Part shown: piece by piece, positions 6,184-6,194 of the stretch
How positions within the stretch are numbered: position 1 is the first letter of the stretch
How the letters are laid out: each line of letters opens with the position of its first letter
Source of the DNA: an uncultured Pseudomonadota bacterium
GTDB lineage: Bacteria > Pseudomonadota > Alphaproteobacteria > RF32 > CAG-239
Direction of reading: 5' to 3'
NCBI GenBank assembly: GCA_902767055.1
Contig: CACXFX010000033.1
Span: 1 to 6,194, forward strand
DNA: 6,194 nt
Notes under the pieces: model-generated
The model's database searches: none
What the model was told of the DNA's origin: nothing
The model's input: the letters and a program-made list of their open reading frames with translations, nothing else
Made by a program: the position numbers and the translations under genes

Positions 6184-6194
6184 GATGTAACCGA

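Noticed and set aside
1..6194. CRISPR array, tRNA, rRNA, insertion sequence or phage genes
   Set aside because: I saw no regularly spaced direct repeats, no cloverleaf, no transposase or inverted terminal repeats, and no phage-like proteins. Coding density leaves little room for them.

Overview
The window holds the end of one surface-protein gene followed by four co-oriented housekeeping genes for outer-membrane biogenesis and ribosome maturation. All genes are on the + strand. The order lptF-like, lptD, surA, rsmA is a shortened form of the cluster common in Alphaproteobacteria (lptF-lptG-lptD-surA-pdxA-rsmA). The protein sequences also look alphaproteobacterial: the LptF 'NRRG' loop, the LptD barrel motif 'DRYAGYDR', and a SurA with a single parvulin domain. 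AT-rich coding DNA plus a BspA-type leucine-rich-repeat protein suggests one of the host-associated, low-GC, probably gut-dwelling alphaproteobacteria. That placement is inference from memory of such genomes, not a database result.

Layout: (1) Bases 2-712 are the 3' part of a BspA-like LRR gene. The LRRs give way to a C-terminal cassette of about 37-residue cysteine-containing repeats and a basic end motif. (2) Bases 713-785 contain a hairpin plus T7 tract that reads as an intrinsic terminator, followed by a -10-like TATATT placed so that transcription would begin at or next to the lptF ATG. (3) Bases 786-6132 are a tight operon: lptF overlaps lptD by 8 bases, lptD and surA are 18 bases apart, and surA abuts rsmA with no gap. 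Good Shine-Dalgarno sequences precede lptD, surA and rsmA, but not lptF. (4) The rsmA stop codon lies in the loop of a small AT-rich hairpin followed by T7, a likely terminator. The last 45 bases carry a possible promoter for a gene beyond the window.

Functionally, LptF is an inner-membrane permease subunit of the ABC machine that drives LPS through the periplasm. LptD is the outer-membrane translocon that receives it. SurA is a periplasmic chaperone for beta-barrel proteins, LptD being a well-known client in E. coli. RsmA dimethylates 16S rRNA near its 3' end and is a conserved passenger of the cluster. The most notable points are the absence of lptG and pdxA from their usual slots, a SurA whose parvulin domain lacks both conserved histidines, a CxCC cysteine cluster in LptD, and the repeat cassette of the LRR protein. 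I see no clear evidence of a wholly new system.
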